Below, piece after piece: positions 1 through 21,486 of a stretch of DNA of 64,000 bases. The notes beneath the pieces were generated by a model, which saw nothing but the letters and a program-made list of their open reading frames with translations, had not been told where the DNA came from and ran no database searches. The number at the start of each line of letters is the position of its first letter. Positions within the stretch are counted from its first letter, which is position 1. The position numbers and the translations under genes are program-made. Source of the stretch: Azospirillum soli (GTDB taxonomy: Bacteria; Pseudomonadota; Alphaproteobacteria; Azospirillales; Azospirillaceae); NCBI RefSeq assembly GCF_017876165.1, contig NZ_JAGINQ010000010.1:62001-126000 (forward strand). Reading direction: 5' to 3'.

Positions 1-2136
1 TCGGACGGGCTGGGCGACAAGTCCGCCCGCGCCCTGGCCGAGGCGCTGCAACGGCTGGGTTCCGCCGAAGTCCTCGACGACTCGTCCGAGAAGCCCGCCC
101 ACCTCCTGCTGCCACCAGCCCCGGAGGGCACCGCCCTGACCGCCCGCGTCGTGCGCGCCGACGCCAGCCGGCCGGAGCCCGTCACCGTGCGCCTTGCCGG
201 CGCCGATGGCCGTCTGCTGACCCGCCAGACGGTGGCCTTCGAGCCGGGCCAGTTGGTCCGCGAGGTGCGGCTGGACGTGCCGGCCGAGTTGCGCAACGAC
301 GCCGCGGCGCTTCGCATCGAGAACGACACGACAGCCGGCGCCACCGTCCTGCTGGACGAACGTTGGCGCCGCCGCCCGGTCGGTCTGTCGTCCGGCCGTC
401 CGGAGGGCGAGAACCAGCCGCTTCTGTCCGACCTGCACTACTTGGAACGCGCCCTCGCCCCCTACAACGAGGTGCGGCGCGGCGAGACCGCCGACCTGTT
501 GAAACGCGACCTCGCCGTGCTGATCCTGTCCGACATCGGCGCGCTGGGCGGGCAAGAGGCGCAGACCATCGAGGATTGGGTAAAGAAGGGCGGCGTGCTG
601 CTGCGCTTTGCCGGTCCCCGTCTGGCGCAGAACCCCGACAAGCTGGTGCCGGTGCGGCTGCGCGTCGGCGACCGCGCGCTGGGCGGCGCCCTGTCCTGGT
701 CGGAACCGGCCCGCCTCCAGCCGTTCGACGCGAAAAGCCCCTTTGCCGGCCTGCCCATCCCCCCCGACGTGCAGATCACCCGACAGGTGCTGGCCGAACC
801 GTCGCTCGACCTCGCCGACCGCACCTGGGCGCGGCTGGCCGACGGCACGCCGCTGGTCACCTCGGAAAAGCGCGGCGACGGGCACATCGTGCTGGTCCAC
901 ACCACCGCCAGCCCCGACTGGTCCAACCTGCCCATGTCTGGTCTGTTCGTGAACATGCTGCGCCGCCTCGTCGCGCTCAGCGGCGGAGTCACCGGAGCCG
1001 GCGCCAACGGCGCGCTGGAACCGCTGGAGGTGCTGGACGGCTACGGCCGGCTGGTGCCACCGCCGGCCACCGCCTTTCCCCTGAGCGGCGACGCGAACGC
1101 CGACGCGATCGGGCCGCGCCACCCGCCGGGTTTCTACGGCACCGACGACGCGCGGCGCGCGCTGAACCTGACCGCCTCGCTGACCAGGATCGAACCGCTG
1201 GGCGCGCTGCCCGGCGGCGTCGCCCGCGCCGCCTACGGAAGCCGGGGCGAGGTTCCCTTGAAGCCGGGCCTGCTGGGCGTCGCCCTCGCCCTCGCCACGG
1301 TGGATCTGCTGATCGCGCTGGCCCTGCGCGGCCTGCTCGGCCGCTGGACCGCCCGCCGCCGCGCGGGGGCTGCCGCCGCCGCGATCCTCCTCGCGGTCGC
1401 CTCGCTTCCGCTGAAGCCCGCCCGCGCGGACGACATGCAGGCGACCAAGGTGACGGCCGAGACCTATCTCGCCTACGTCCGCACCGGCGACGGCGTGGTG
1501 GACGACACCTCCCGCTCCGGCCTGGAAGGGCTGGTCGAAGTGCTGAACCGCCGCACCGCCGTCGAGGCGTCCGGCGCGGTCGGCGTCGATCTGGAAGCCG
1601 ACGAGCTGGCCTTCTTCCCCCTGCTCTACTGGCCGGTCACGCCGGGCCAACGCGCCCTCAGCGACCAGGCGCGCACGCGCATCAACGAATACATGCGCAA
1701 CGGTGGCACCATCCTGTTCGACACGCGCGACCAGTCGGCCGGCGCCCTCGGCGGCACGCGGTCGCTGCAAACGCTGGTGGAGGGGCTGGACGTGCCGGCC
1801 CTGGCCCCGGTGCCGCCCGACCATGTGCTGACCAAGTCCTTTTACCTGCTGAACGACTTCCCCGGCCGCTACAACGGCGGCGATCTGTGGATCGAGGCGC
1901 GCGAGGGCCGCGCCAACGACGGCGTTTCGCCCGTCATCATCGGTGGCAACGACTGGGCCGCCGCCTGGGCGGTGAGCCGCAACGGCCAACCCATGTACGC
2001 CGTCGTCCCTGGCGGCGAGCGGCAGCGAGAGATGGCCTACCGGTTCGGCGTCAATCTTGTGATGTACGCGCTGACCGGCAACTACAAGGCCGATCAGGTG
2101 CATGTGCCCGCGATCCTTGAAAGGCTCGGCCAGTGA
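1..2136 (+). CDS. DUF4159 domain membrane protein (5' partial)
   Basis: The frame is already open at base 1, so the start lies outside the window; 711 codons are visible. A hydrophobic segment around visible residues 424-448, then a second one ending in an Ala-rich stretch near residue 475, separates an N-terminal region from a C-terminal domain that begins with a YLAYVRTGD-type strand and contains the FFPLLYWPV and GGTILFDTRD motifs of DUF4159. Family members carry an N-terminal BatA-like membrane anchor and sit in operons with MoxR ATPase and VWA proteins; their biochemical role is not established. The stop overlaps the next gene start by four bases (GTGA), indicating translational coupling. 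The domain call is solid, the function unknown. Confidence 0.8.
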   Translation, partial: SDGLGDKSARALAEALQRLGSAEVLDDSSEKPAHLLLPPAPEGTALTARVVRADASRPEPVTVRLAGADGRLLTRQTVAFEPGQLVREVRLDVPAELRNDAAALRIENDTTAGATVLLDERWRRRPVGLSSGRPEGENQPLLSDLHYLERALAPYNEVRRGETADLLKRDLAVLILSDIGALGGQEAQTIEDWVKKGGVLLRFAGPRLAQNPDKLVPVRLRVGDRALGGALSWSEPARLQPFDAKSPFAGLPIPPDVQITRQVLAEPSLDLADRTWARLADGTPLVTSEKRGDGHIVLVHTTASPDWSNLPMSGLFVNMLRRLVALSGGVTGAGANGALEPLEVLDGYGRLVPPPATAFPLSGDANADAIGPRHPPGFYGTDDARRALNLTASLTRIEPLGALPGGVARAAYGSRGEVPLKPGLLGVALALATVDLLIALALRGLLGRWTARRRAGAAAAAILLAVASLPLKPARADDMQATKVTAETYLAYVRTGDGVVDDTSRSGLEGLVEVLNRRTAVEASGAVGVDLEADELAFFPLLYWPVTPGQRALSDQARTRINEYMRNGGTILFDTRDQSAGALGGTRSLQTLVEGLDVPALAPVPPDHVLTKSFYLLNDFPGRYNGGDLWIEAREGRANDGVSPVIIGGNDWAAAWAVSRNGQPMYAVVPGGERQREMAYRFGVNLVMYALTGNYKADQVHVPAILERLGQ

Positions 2137-4232
2137 CGGACTTCGCCGGAACCTCCATCGCGCTGGCACCGCTTCTGCCCTGGGCGATTCTGGCGCCGCT
2201 GCTGGTGGTGGCCGTGCTGGTGCTTCTGCTTGCTCTGTTCCGCCGCGCGCGGGGCGTGTGGCTGCGCACGCTGGCCGTCCTCGTCCTGGCGCTCGCCCTC
2301 ATCAACCCGTCCCTGGTCCATGAAAAGCGCGAGCCGATCAAGGACGTGGCCGTCGTTGTCCTCGACGCCTCGCCCAGCCAGAACATCGGCGACCGCAGGG
2401 CGCAGGCCGAACGCGCGCTGGACGATCTGACCAACCGGCTGAAGGCCTTCGACGACCTGGAAGTCCGCGTCGTGCGGGCGGGCGACGGCTCGTCCGGCGC
2501 CGCCGCGATCAACGAGACGCAGCTGTTCGACGCGCTGAACCGCGCCATGGCCGACGTTCCGCGCCGCCGGATGGCCGGTGCGGTGCTGATCACCGACGGC
2601 CAAGTCCACGACGTTCCGGAAAACCTCGCCAAGCTCGCCGAGATTGGCCCGGTGCACACGCTGCTGACCGGCCAGCGCAACGAGGGTGACCGCCGCCTGA
2701 CCATCGTTCAGGCCCCCACCTACGGCCTCGTCGGCAAGCCGGTGGAGCTGACCATCCGCGTGGACGACATGCCCGGCCGCCAGAGCCAGGACGCCGCCGT
2801 CACCCTGCGCCAGGACGGCGGCCCGCCCCGCACCGTCCGCGTTCCCGTGGGCCGCGACTTCCACATGGAACTTCCCGTCGGCCACGGCGGCCAGAACGTG
2901 CTGGAGATGGAGGTCGAGGCCGCCAAGCAGGAATTGACCCTCGCCAACAACCGCACCGCCGTCGTGGTGAACGGCGTGCGCGACCGCCTGCGCGTCCTGC
3001 TGGTCTCCGGGGAGCCGCACGCGGGCGAGCGGACATGGCGCAACCTGCTGAAGGCCGATCCGTCCGTCGATCTCGTCCACTTCACCATCCTGCGCCCGCC
3101 GGAAAAGCAGGACGGCACGCCGATCCGTGAGCTGTCGCTGATCGCCTTCCCCATCCGCGAGCTGTTCGAGATCAAGCTGGACGAGTTCGACCTGATCATC
3201 TTCGACCGCTACCGCCGACGCGGCGTGCTGCCGCAGATGTATCTGGAGAACATCGCCGAGTATGTGCAAAAGGGCGGCGCCTTGCTGGAGACCTCCGGCC
3301 AGGGCTATGCCACGCCGCTGTCGCTGTTCCGGACACCGCTGGGTCAGGTCCTTCCCGCCGAGCCCACCGGCCAGACCATCGACCGCCCCTTCAAGCCGAA
3401 GGTGACCGAAGTCGGTCGCCGCCACCCCGTCACCTCCGGCCTGCCCGGCGACAAGGCGGAAGGCGAACCCACATGGGGCCGCTGGTTCCATCAGGTGGAA
3501 GTTTCACCGAACAACGGTTCCGTCGTGATGGACGGCGCCGACAACCGGCCGCTTCTGGTGCTCGACCGCGTTGGCAAAGGGCGCGTGGCGCAGTTGGCCT
3601 CCGACCAGATCTGGCTGTGGAGCCGTGGCTATGAGGGCGGCGGCCCGCAGGCCGAACTGCTGCGCCGCCTCGCTCACTGGCTGATGAAGGAGCCGGAGTT
3701 GGAGGAGAACGACCTCCGCGCCCGCGTGGATGGCAACAAGATCACGGTGGAGCGCCGCTCTCTGGAGCCCGATCCGCGCTCGGTCACCCTGACCACCCCG
3801 TCCGACGAGACCCGCACGCTGGAGATGACCGAGGACAAGTCCGGCCGCGCCACCGCCACGGTGATCGCGGCGGAGCCCGGCATCTACCGCGTGACCGACG
3901 GCGACCGCACCGCGCTCGCCGTGGTCGGCGCCGTCAACCCGCCGGAACTGGCCGACGTGCGCGCCACCGGCGACAGGCTAGCTCCCGTCGCGGAAGCAAC
4001 CGGCGGCGGCATTCACTGGATCGCCGACACGGAGAGCGGTCCGCGCCCCGGTATCGACGTCCGCCGCACACGCCCCGACCGCGCCCACACCGGCGACGGC
4101 TGGATCGGCCTGCGCGCCAACGGCGATTTCGTCGTGACCGGGGTCTCGGAGGTGCCGCTTCTGCCGGTCGGCGCAGTCCTGGCGCTGGCGCTGGGCGGCC
4201 TGCTCCTGGCATGGCGTCGCGAGGGGCGGTAA
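2133..4232 (+). CDS. Membrane protein with VWA-like and glutamine amidotransferase-like regions
   Basis: This 699-residue protein starts at a GTG that overlaps the preceding stop. Two N-terminal membrane segments (about residues 10-38 and 43-62) are followed by an extracytoplasmic part starting with VVVLDASPSQN, which resembles a von Willebrand A strand and its metal site, then ITDGQVHD. A class I glutaminase-like fold probably occupies about residues 280-510 (RVLLVSGEPHAGERTWRNLL onward). A last membrane helix sits at about 672-692 near the C terminus. Proteins of this kind follow DUF4159 genes in alphaproteobacterial MoxR/BatA-like operons. The function is unknown; a role in envelope quality control or aerotolerance is inference from context. 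Confidence 0.75.
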   Translation: MTDFAGTSIALAPLLPWAILAPLLVVAVLVLLLALFRRARGVWLRTLAVLVLALALINPSLVHEKREPIKDVAVVVLDASPSQNIGDRRAQAERALDDLTNRLKAFDDLEVRVVRAGDGSSGAAAINETQLFDALNRAMADVPRRRMAGAVLITDGQVHDVPENLAKLAEIGPVHTLLTGQRNEGDRRLTIVQAPTYGLVGKPVELTIRVDDMPGRQSQDAAVTLRQDGGPPRTVRVPVGRDFHMELPVGHGGQNVLEMEVEAAKQELTLANNRTAVVVNGVRDRLRVLLVSGEPHAGERTWRNLLKADPSVDLVHFTILRPPEKQDGTPIRELSLIAFPIRELFEIKLDEFDLIIFDRYRRRGVLPQMYLENIAEYVQKGGALLETSGQGYATPLSLFRTPLGQVLPAEPTGQTIDRPFKPKVTEVGRRHPVTSGLPGDKAEGEPTWGRWFHQVEVSPNNGSVVMDGADNRPLLVLDRVGKGRVAQLASDQIWLWSRGYEGGGPQAELLRRLAHWLMKEPELEENDLRARVDGNKITVERRSLEPDPRSVTLTTPSDETRTLEMTEDKSGRATATVIAAEPGIYRVTDGDRTALAVVGAVNPPELADVRATGDRLAPVAEATGGGIHWIADTESGPRPGIDVRRTRPDRAHTGDGWIGLRANGDFVVTGVSEVPLLPVGAVLALALGGLLLAWRREGR

Positions 4233-4243
4233 GCGCATTTCGA

Positions 4244-4272
4244 CTGTTGCGGAATGCCAAGTTTCCGATTAT
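4244..4272 (+). promoter_or_regulatory. Probable promoter of tRNA-Gln
   Basis: CTGTTG (4244-4249), a 17-bp spacer and GATTAT (4267-4272) fit a housekeeping -35/-10 pair. The predicted start of transcription would be about 25-30 bases before the mature tRNA. The match is by eye only. Confidence 0.35.
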
Positions 4273-4306
4273 GGTGCGGCCCCTTCCGGCGTTTCACGCC
4301 GTCGGT

Positions 4307-4381
4307 TGGGGCGTCGCCAAGCGGTAAGGCAGCGGTTTTTGGTACCGCCATTCCCAGGTTCGAATCCTGGCGCCCCAGCCA
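4307..4381 (+). tRNA. tRNA-Gln (anticodon TTG)
   Basis: The acceptor stem TGGGGCG (4307-4313) pairs with CGCCCCA (4371-4377), followed by discriminator G and an encoded CCA (4379-4381). The anticodon stem GCGGT/ACCGC closes a seven-base loop TTTTGGT whose central triplet is TTG, and the T-arm holds GGTTCGAATCC. The tRNA would read CAA and, by wobble, CAG. It stands alone between a protein operon and a terminator. Confidence 0.95.
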
Positions 4382-4412
4382 CCCTAATCCATTGATCTAA
4401 AACAAAAAATTG

Positions 4413-4434
4413 GTCCGCTTCGGCGGGCTTTTTT
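4413..4434 (+). terminator. Rho-independent terminator after tRNA-Gln
   Basis: A six-base-pair stem GTCCGC/GCGGGC (one G-T wobble) with a stable TTCG tetraloop is followed by six T residues. It lies 31 bases past the tRNA and is correctly oriented for it. Confidence 0.8.
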
Positions 4435-4606
4435 CGTCGCACGGGGTGGCGACACGCCCAAGATAAAATCGTTGCGAACCAACGAGATACAACACGAGCA
4501 AAAAGCTCCCGGCGATGAATTTTGCGATTAATTCACCCAGCAGAGGGGGCGGATTGACGCTTCCCGCCTCACCCGCGATTCGGTGGTGCCGCTTTCCGGC
4601 CAGCGC

Positions 4607-5017
4607 CTATAGCTGTTCACGCCCCCAGGGAATCACAGCTTGGCACCGCTCCATTTCCTCCCGCAGCCAGAGCCGGTAACCCGAACCACCCGGCTTGGGA
4701 GGCGGCGCAGGCCGGATGTGCCCACCACGGGCGCCACAGCTCCGACAGCGAACACGGAGGGCGGCCTCTGCTACGATGGCATCGGAGCCGCACGCCCGCA
4801 CCAGCACGTCCAGCGCCACACGCTCCCGGTGGCCGCAGCCGGCGACCACACAGAAAACGTCAACGTGAGTGCCGACAACCCGCCACCGGCCAAGCGTATG
4901 ATAGCGCTCATCGTCATCCTCCGGCGCCGGCCGGCGGCGCGTGCCGTTACCGCTCATGGCGCTCGGGGGCGGGCGTAGGGATCGCTCTACGGCGTTTTGC
5001 GCGGCGTACATGAGCAC
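4607..5017 (-). CDS. Hypothetical small Cys-rich (zinc-ribbon-like) protein
   Basis: This frame encodes up to 136 residues from a GTG preceded by AGGACGG; an internal ATG at 4957 would give 116 residues and is a realistic alternative. The protein has cysteines in VVAGCGH and CRSCGARG contexts, spaced like the two knuckles of a zinc ribbon, and a basic, Arg-rich composition. I do not recognise a named family. It lies downstream of the NRPS on the same strand, 86 bases after its stop, so it could be co-transcribed with it. Antisense frames here look less protein-like. That it is a real gene is likely but unproven. Confidence 0.5.
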   Translation of the reverse strand: MLMYAAQNAVERSLRPPPSAMSGNGTRRRPAPEDDDERYHTLGRWRVVGTHVDVFCVVAGCGHRERVALDVLVRACGSDAIVAEAALRVRCRSCGARGGHIRPAPPPKPGGSGYRLWLREEMERCQAVIPWGREQL

Positions 5018-5103
5018 TGCCGTCCTACGGTGGACTTCACCTTCACACCGATTTGCGCACCGAGTTCGGGTGTCTTACAAGCGAGGAACGGTCATGGTCG
5101 TCG

Positions 5104-17808
<12,705 letters not shown>

Positions 17809-18592
17809 CGAAATACCCGGCAATGCTTCGGATAAACGGTGGCCCGGAGAGAAATTCGTTTCTTAATTCATAAATATCCAGGAATTTCTCCAGTCGAGCG
17901 ATCTATTACTAATAATGCATCCTATCAGGAAAGAGTCAACAATTTATACAACCGAAAAATTTCATTTTGCAGCCGTTTCGAACGGGAGAACGGATGGCCT
18001 GGATCACACTCTGATGCAGGCGCCGGGCTCTTACATCCGTATGACGTGGGGGCTTGGCACGCCGATTGACGGCAACGTCACCGTGTTGGCAGCGATGGTG
18101 AGACCGGGCATGGCTTGACCAGGAATATGTGCCAACTCGGTCAATCAGGCGGCTGTCGACGTGCCCCCGCGATGTGGCGATAGCCCGCGACTGGCCGTGG
18201 TCGCGAGCGGAGAGGCGACACTGACCAGGACGACGATCTGCTCTAAGGCGCGACAATCAGGACAAGCGCTCCATCTCTCAAAGGGGGCAATTCCTCGTGT
18301 CGACAGGCCGGCTGCGCACCATGCGCTTCCACGGCTACGCCCTCGCCGCTCCCGTCACGCCGTGCTGAAACTCAGAAGGAGCGTCGCACCATCAGGTGAC
18401 ACGGTTTCCCGTAACGCCGGTCAACCTGCGAATCGCCGATGTCGGCAGCGGCCGCGACTCCCCTGCTGAACCGCGCAGATCGACGGACCTACCCCCTCTG
18501 CGCATGGATTAGAACGTTGCGGGGCGGGTTCGTCTGGGCATGGGAGCGCCAGTGCATGGGCGCATCCCATGGAGGAAACCAGGGAGACTTTT
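17809..18592. other. Intergenic region with AT-rich NRPS upstream segment
   Basis: No convincing gene is visible. The first 180 bases (about 17825-18000) are clearly AT-richer than the surrounding DNA, with several A/T runs. They lie directly upstream of the NRPS start, so they probably hold its promoter. The remainder, up to the ribosome-binding site AGGGAG before 18593, has ordinary GC content and only short open frames without codon bias. Confidence 0.5.
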
Positions 18593-19003
18593 ATGAACAA
18601 GTTGATCGCCGCCACCGCCGCCGTTCTGATGATGGCCGGTTCCGGGATGGCCGTGGCGCAGACAAGCTCCACGACCGGCACGACCTCCAGCGGCACCGCC
18701 GCCACTACGCAGAACGCGCAGACCGCCACCGGCACGGTCAGCAAGATCGACCGCAGCAGCCAAACCCTGACCATGCAGGACGGCACCAAGTACAAGCTGT
18801 CCTCGAACGCCGACGTCGCCAAGGTCAAGGAAGGCGATCAGGTGCGCGTGCAGTACCAGACGCAGGGCTCCGACCGCATGGCGATGCAGGTGACGCCGGC
18901 CACCGGCTCGGCGGGCTCGTCTTCTTCGACAACGGGGTCCAGCTCCTCGGGCATGTCCGGTTCGACCAGCACGAGCCCGAGCGGCACCCAGCAGAAGCAG
19001 TAA
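18593..19003 (+). CDS. Secreted DUF1344-like small protein
   Basis: 136 residues from ATG 18593, with AGGGAG seven bases upstream. Residues 1-24 form a typical signal peptide (MNKLIAATAAVLMMAG then AVAQ), so the protein is exported to the periplasm. The core TGTVSKIDRSSQTLTMQDG followed by KVKEGDQVRVQY matches the small beta-barrel pattern of DUF1344: a strand-turn-strand unit, then the V(K)xGDxVxV strand. The flanks before and after the core are Ser/Thr/Gly-rich low-complexity tails. The molecular role is unknown. It is a single gene followed by a strong hairpin, and its DNA does not differ in composition from its neighbours. Confidence 0.75.
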   Translation: MNKLIAATAAVLMMAGSGMAVAQTSSTTGTTSSGTAATTQNAQTATGTVSKIDRSSQTLTMQDGTKYKLSSNADVAKVKEGDQVRVQYQTQGSDRMAMQVTPATGSAGSSSSTTGSSSSGMSGSTSTSPSGTQQKQ

Positions 19004-19026
19004 CCGATTCCCCCCAACCTCGCACG

Positions 19027-19070
19027 GGGCGGCGCCGATTCTTCCCTCAAGGGCGGCGCCGCCCTTCCTT
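19027..19070. terminator. Hairpin between convergent genes
   Basis: GGGCGGCGCC (19027-19036) pairs perfectly with GGCGCCGCCC (19055-19064), followed by TTCCTTT. It lies between the DUF1344 gene and the converging 172-residue gene and can serve the plus-strand transcript. The T tract is interrupted. Confidence 0.6.
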
Positions 19071-19588
19071 TATCCTTCCGAGGCGCGGAAGTTCAGCAGG
19101 CTCGGCGCCTTGTCGATGATCTCTTCCAGGATCAGCGACGCCGTTTCCAGGTCGCGTTCCAGGTCGTTGCCCAGCTTGCCGGCGTAGTTGGGGCGCTGCA
19201 GCTTCTCGTGCGCGTCGTGTAGGCTGCGCAGTTCCGACACGAAGATTTCGCGTGCGCCCATCGGCAGGATCGGGTTGGCCGACAGCACGAAGAAGAACCG
19301 CATGCTGGCGCGCACCAGCAGGGCCAGCATCACCGTGTCCAGCCGCTCGAACTGGTCGCGCAGATCGTCGGAGCGGTTGTCCACGAGGTTGCGCAGCCGC
19401 TGCTCGATCAGGATGACGAGCGCCTGGAACTCCCCCACCTTGTTCCGGAACTCCCGATAGGCGCCGAAGCTGTGCTTGCTCGCCTCATGCTCGGCGAGCT
19501 GGGCGAGCTTGGCGGCCTCGCGGCACTGCCGCTCCAGCGCGCTCAGCAGTTCCTTGACCTCGGCGCGGGTGTATTGGCGTTTGCTCAT
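19070..19588 (-). CDS. Conserved hypothetical helical protein
   Basis: 172 residues from ATG 19588. The sequence is almost entirely helical with heptad-like Leu and charged residues, for example the AEVKELLSALERQC and LEEIIDKAPSLL regions. It has no signal peptide; a moderately hydrophobic stretch (MLALLVRASMRFFFVLSANP, about residues 86-105) is too mixed to be a sure membrane helix. I do not recognise a domain. It reads convergently to the DUF1344 gene. Codon use and length support a real gene, and the protein appears to be cytoplasmic, but no function can be assigned. Confidence 0.7.
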   Translation of the reverse strand: MSKRQYTRAEVKELLSALERQCREAAKLAQLAEHEASKHSFGAYREFRNKVGEFQALVILIEQRLRNLVDNRSDDLRDQFERLDTVMLALLVRASMRFFFVLSANPILPMGAREIFVSELRSLHDAHEKLQRPNYAGKLGNDLERDLETASLILEEIIDKAPSLLNFRASEG

Positions 19589-19733
19589 GGTGACCGGGGG
19601 CCCTTCAACCGACGGCCCGCCCTATACCACGAAGGAACGCTCCGGGTCACCGGGGCGTGTTGTCGTCGGTCGCCTTATCGCCGTGATGTGCGCGGCGTGC
19701 AGGGCGTCCGTCGTGCAGATTTCATCGAATTTT

Positions 19734-21434
19734 TTAATGATCGGCTGCCACCGGCTTCCCCGGACGGCGCACCAGCGGCATGAGCAGCAGGGCGGCGAAG
19801 AACACGCCCGCCATCACCAGCAGGCAGTCGTTGAAGGTCATCACCATCGCCTCGCGCTGCACCAAACCGACCAGACGCTTCACGGCGGCGGCCTGGGGAT
19901 CGGCGACGAGGCCGTCGAAGGTCGCGGCCAGACCGTTGATGGTCTGCTGCACCTGCGGACGGGCGAGGTTCAGGTTGTCGCCCAGCCGGTTCATGTGCAG
20001 CGCCAGCCGGTCGATCAGCACCGTGTTGATGGCCGCGAGGCCGATGGCGCCGCCGAGGTTGCGCATCAGGTTGTAGAGGCCCGAGGCGTTCTTCAGCTGC
20101 TCCGGCGGCAGGGTGCCGAGCGCGATGCTGTTGATCGGGATGAAGCACAGCATCAGCGAGAAGCCGCGCACCGCCTGGGGCAGGAACAGCTCCCAAAAGC
20201 CGGCCTCGGCAGTCAGGAAGCTGTTCAGCCAGACGCCGGTGCCGAACAAGGTCAGGCCCATGGCCAGCATGACGCGCAGGTCGAGCTTCTTCGACAGGGC
20301 GCCGGCAACGGGGGCGGACATGAACTGGAAGGCGCCGGTCACGAACATGATCGTGCCGATCTGCAGGCTGTTGAAGCCGCGCACCCGCGCCAGGAACAGT
20401 GGCTGCAGATAGACCGCGCCGTAAAGCCCGATGCCGATGATGAAGCTGTAGAGCGACCCGATGGCGAAGTTGCGGTCGAGGAAGGCGCGCAGTTCCACGA
20501 TGGGATTCCGGTAGGTCAGGACCCGCCAGAAGAAGCCGACGCCGGCCAGAGCCGTGACGACGGCGAAGATCGCCACATACTCGTCCGCGAACCAGTCCTG
20601 GCGGGGGCCTTCCTCCACCACGAACTCCAGGCTGCCGAGGAAGGCCGCCATCAGGCCGAGGCCAAGGAAGTCGAAGCCCTTGCGCAGGCCCGGATTGGGC
20701 CGGTCCACGTCCACCAAAATCCACACCAGCGAGGTCACGACGATGCCGGGGATGACGTTGGCGAGGAACAGCCAGTGCCAGGAGAAGCTTTGCGTCAGCC
20801 AGCCGCCCAGCGTGGGGCCGAGCGTCGGCGCCATGGTGGCGACGAGGCCGATCATCACCGACACGCCCGCGCGCTTTTCCGGCGGAAACAGGGAGAAGCT
20901 GGTGGCGAACACGGTCGGGATCATGGCGCCGCCGATGAAGCCCTGGAGCGCCCGCCAGACGATCATGGATTCGATGCTGGAGGTGAAGGCGCAGGCCACG
21001 CTGGTCAGCGTGAAGCCCGCCGCCGCGATGGTGAACAGCACGCGCGTGGACAGGATTCGCGCCAGCATGCCGGACAGCGGGATCATCACCACCTCGGCGA
21101 TGAGGTAGGAGGTCTGCACCCACGAGATTTCGTCGGAACTGGCCGCGAGGCCCGCCTGGATTTCCGAAAGCGAGCTGGAGACGATCTGGATGTCCAGGAT
21201 CGCCATGAACATGCCGACGACCATGGCGAGGAAGCCCGCCCAGTCGCGGCCGGTGACTGGCCTCGATTGAGGGGGGCGCACTTGGGGGGGAATGGCGGGG
21301 GAGCCCGCCGCGTCCCGGCCCGCGGGGGACGGGGGAGTCTGGGACCGGGACGCGGGGGCCGCGCCGCCCGACGCCGCAGTGGGGGCTGCGTCGCGGGCGG
21401 AGAGTGTTTCGTTGCTGTCCGTGGTGGACGTCAT
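19734..21434 (-). CDS. emrB: DHA2-family MFS efflux permease (EmrB/QacA type)
   Basis: 566 residues with 14 predicted membrane segments, as in the DHA2 drug:H+ antiporters. The first helix begins with GRDWAGFLAMVVGMFMAILD, the family motif with the acidic residue in helix 1, followed by SSLSEIQAGL and ISWVQTSYLIAEV. Motif C-like Gly/Pro spacing (GLVATMAPTLGPTLGGWL) in helix 5 marks it as an antiporter. The first 70 residues are an Ala/Pro-rich cytoplasmic extension. It lies 45 bases downstream of the membrane-fusion gene emrA and is divergent from a TetR regulator, so this is a regulated efflux pair. The substrate is unknown; hydrophobic compounds and uncouplers are typical. Confidence 0.93.
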   Translation of the reverse strand: MTSTTDSNETLSARDAAPTAASGGAAPASRSQTPPSPAGRDAAGSPAIPPQVRPPQSRPVTGRDWAGFLAMVVGMFMAILDIQIVSSSLSEIQAGLAASSDEISWVQTSYLIAEVVMIPLSGMLARILSTRVLFTIAAAGFTLTSVACAFTSSIESMIVWRALQGFIGGAMIPTVFATSFSLFPPEKRAGVSVMIGLVATMAPTLGPTLGGWLTQSFSWHWLFLANVIPGIVVTSLVWILVDVDRPNPGLRKGFDFLGLGLMAAFLGSLEFVVEEGPRQDWFADEYVAIFAVVTALAGVGFFWRVLTYRNPIVELRAFLDRNFAIGSLYSFIIGIGLYGAVYLQPLFLARVRGFNSLQIGTIMFVTGAFQFMSAPVAGALSKKLDLRVMLAMGLTLFGTGVWLNSFLTAEAGFWELFLPQAVRGFSLMLCFIPINSIALGTLPPEQLKNASGLYNLMRNLGGAIGLAAINTVLIDRLALHMNRLGDNLNLARPQVQQTINGLAATFDGLVADPQAAAVKRLVGLVQREAMVMTFNDCLLVMAGVFFAALLLMPLVRRPGKPVAADH

Positions 21435-21462
21435 GGGTGCCCTCCCCCAGGGCGAAACTGTG

Positions 21463-21486
21463 TTGCGTTACTTATTGCGTTACTTG
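21463..21486. repeat. 12-bp tandem duplication over the emrA stop codon
   Basis: TTGCGTTACTTA (21463-21474) is followed directly by TTGCGTTACTTG (21475-21486), 11 of 12 bases identical. The emrA stop codon (21480-21482) lies in the second unit and a duplicate TAA lies in the first, so termination is preserved in either case. Confidence 0.8.
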
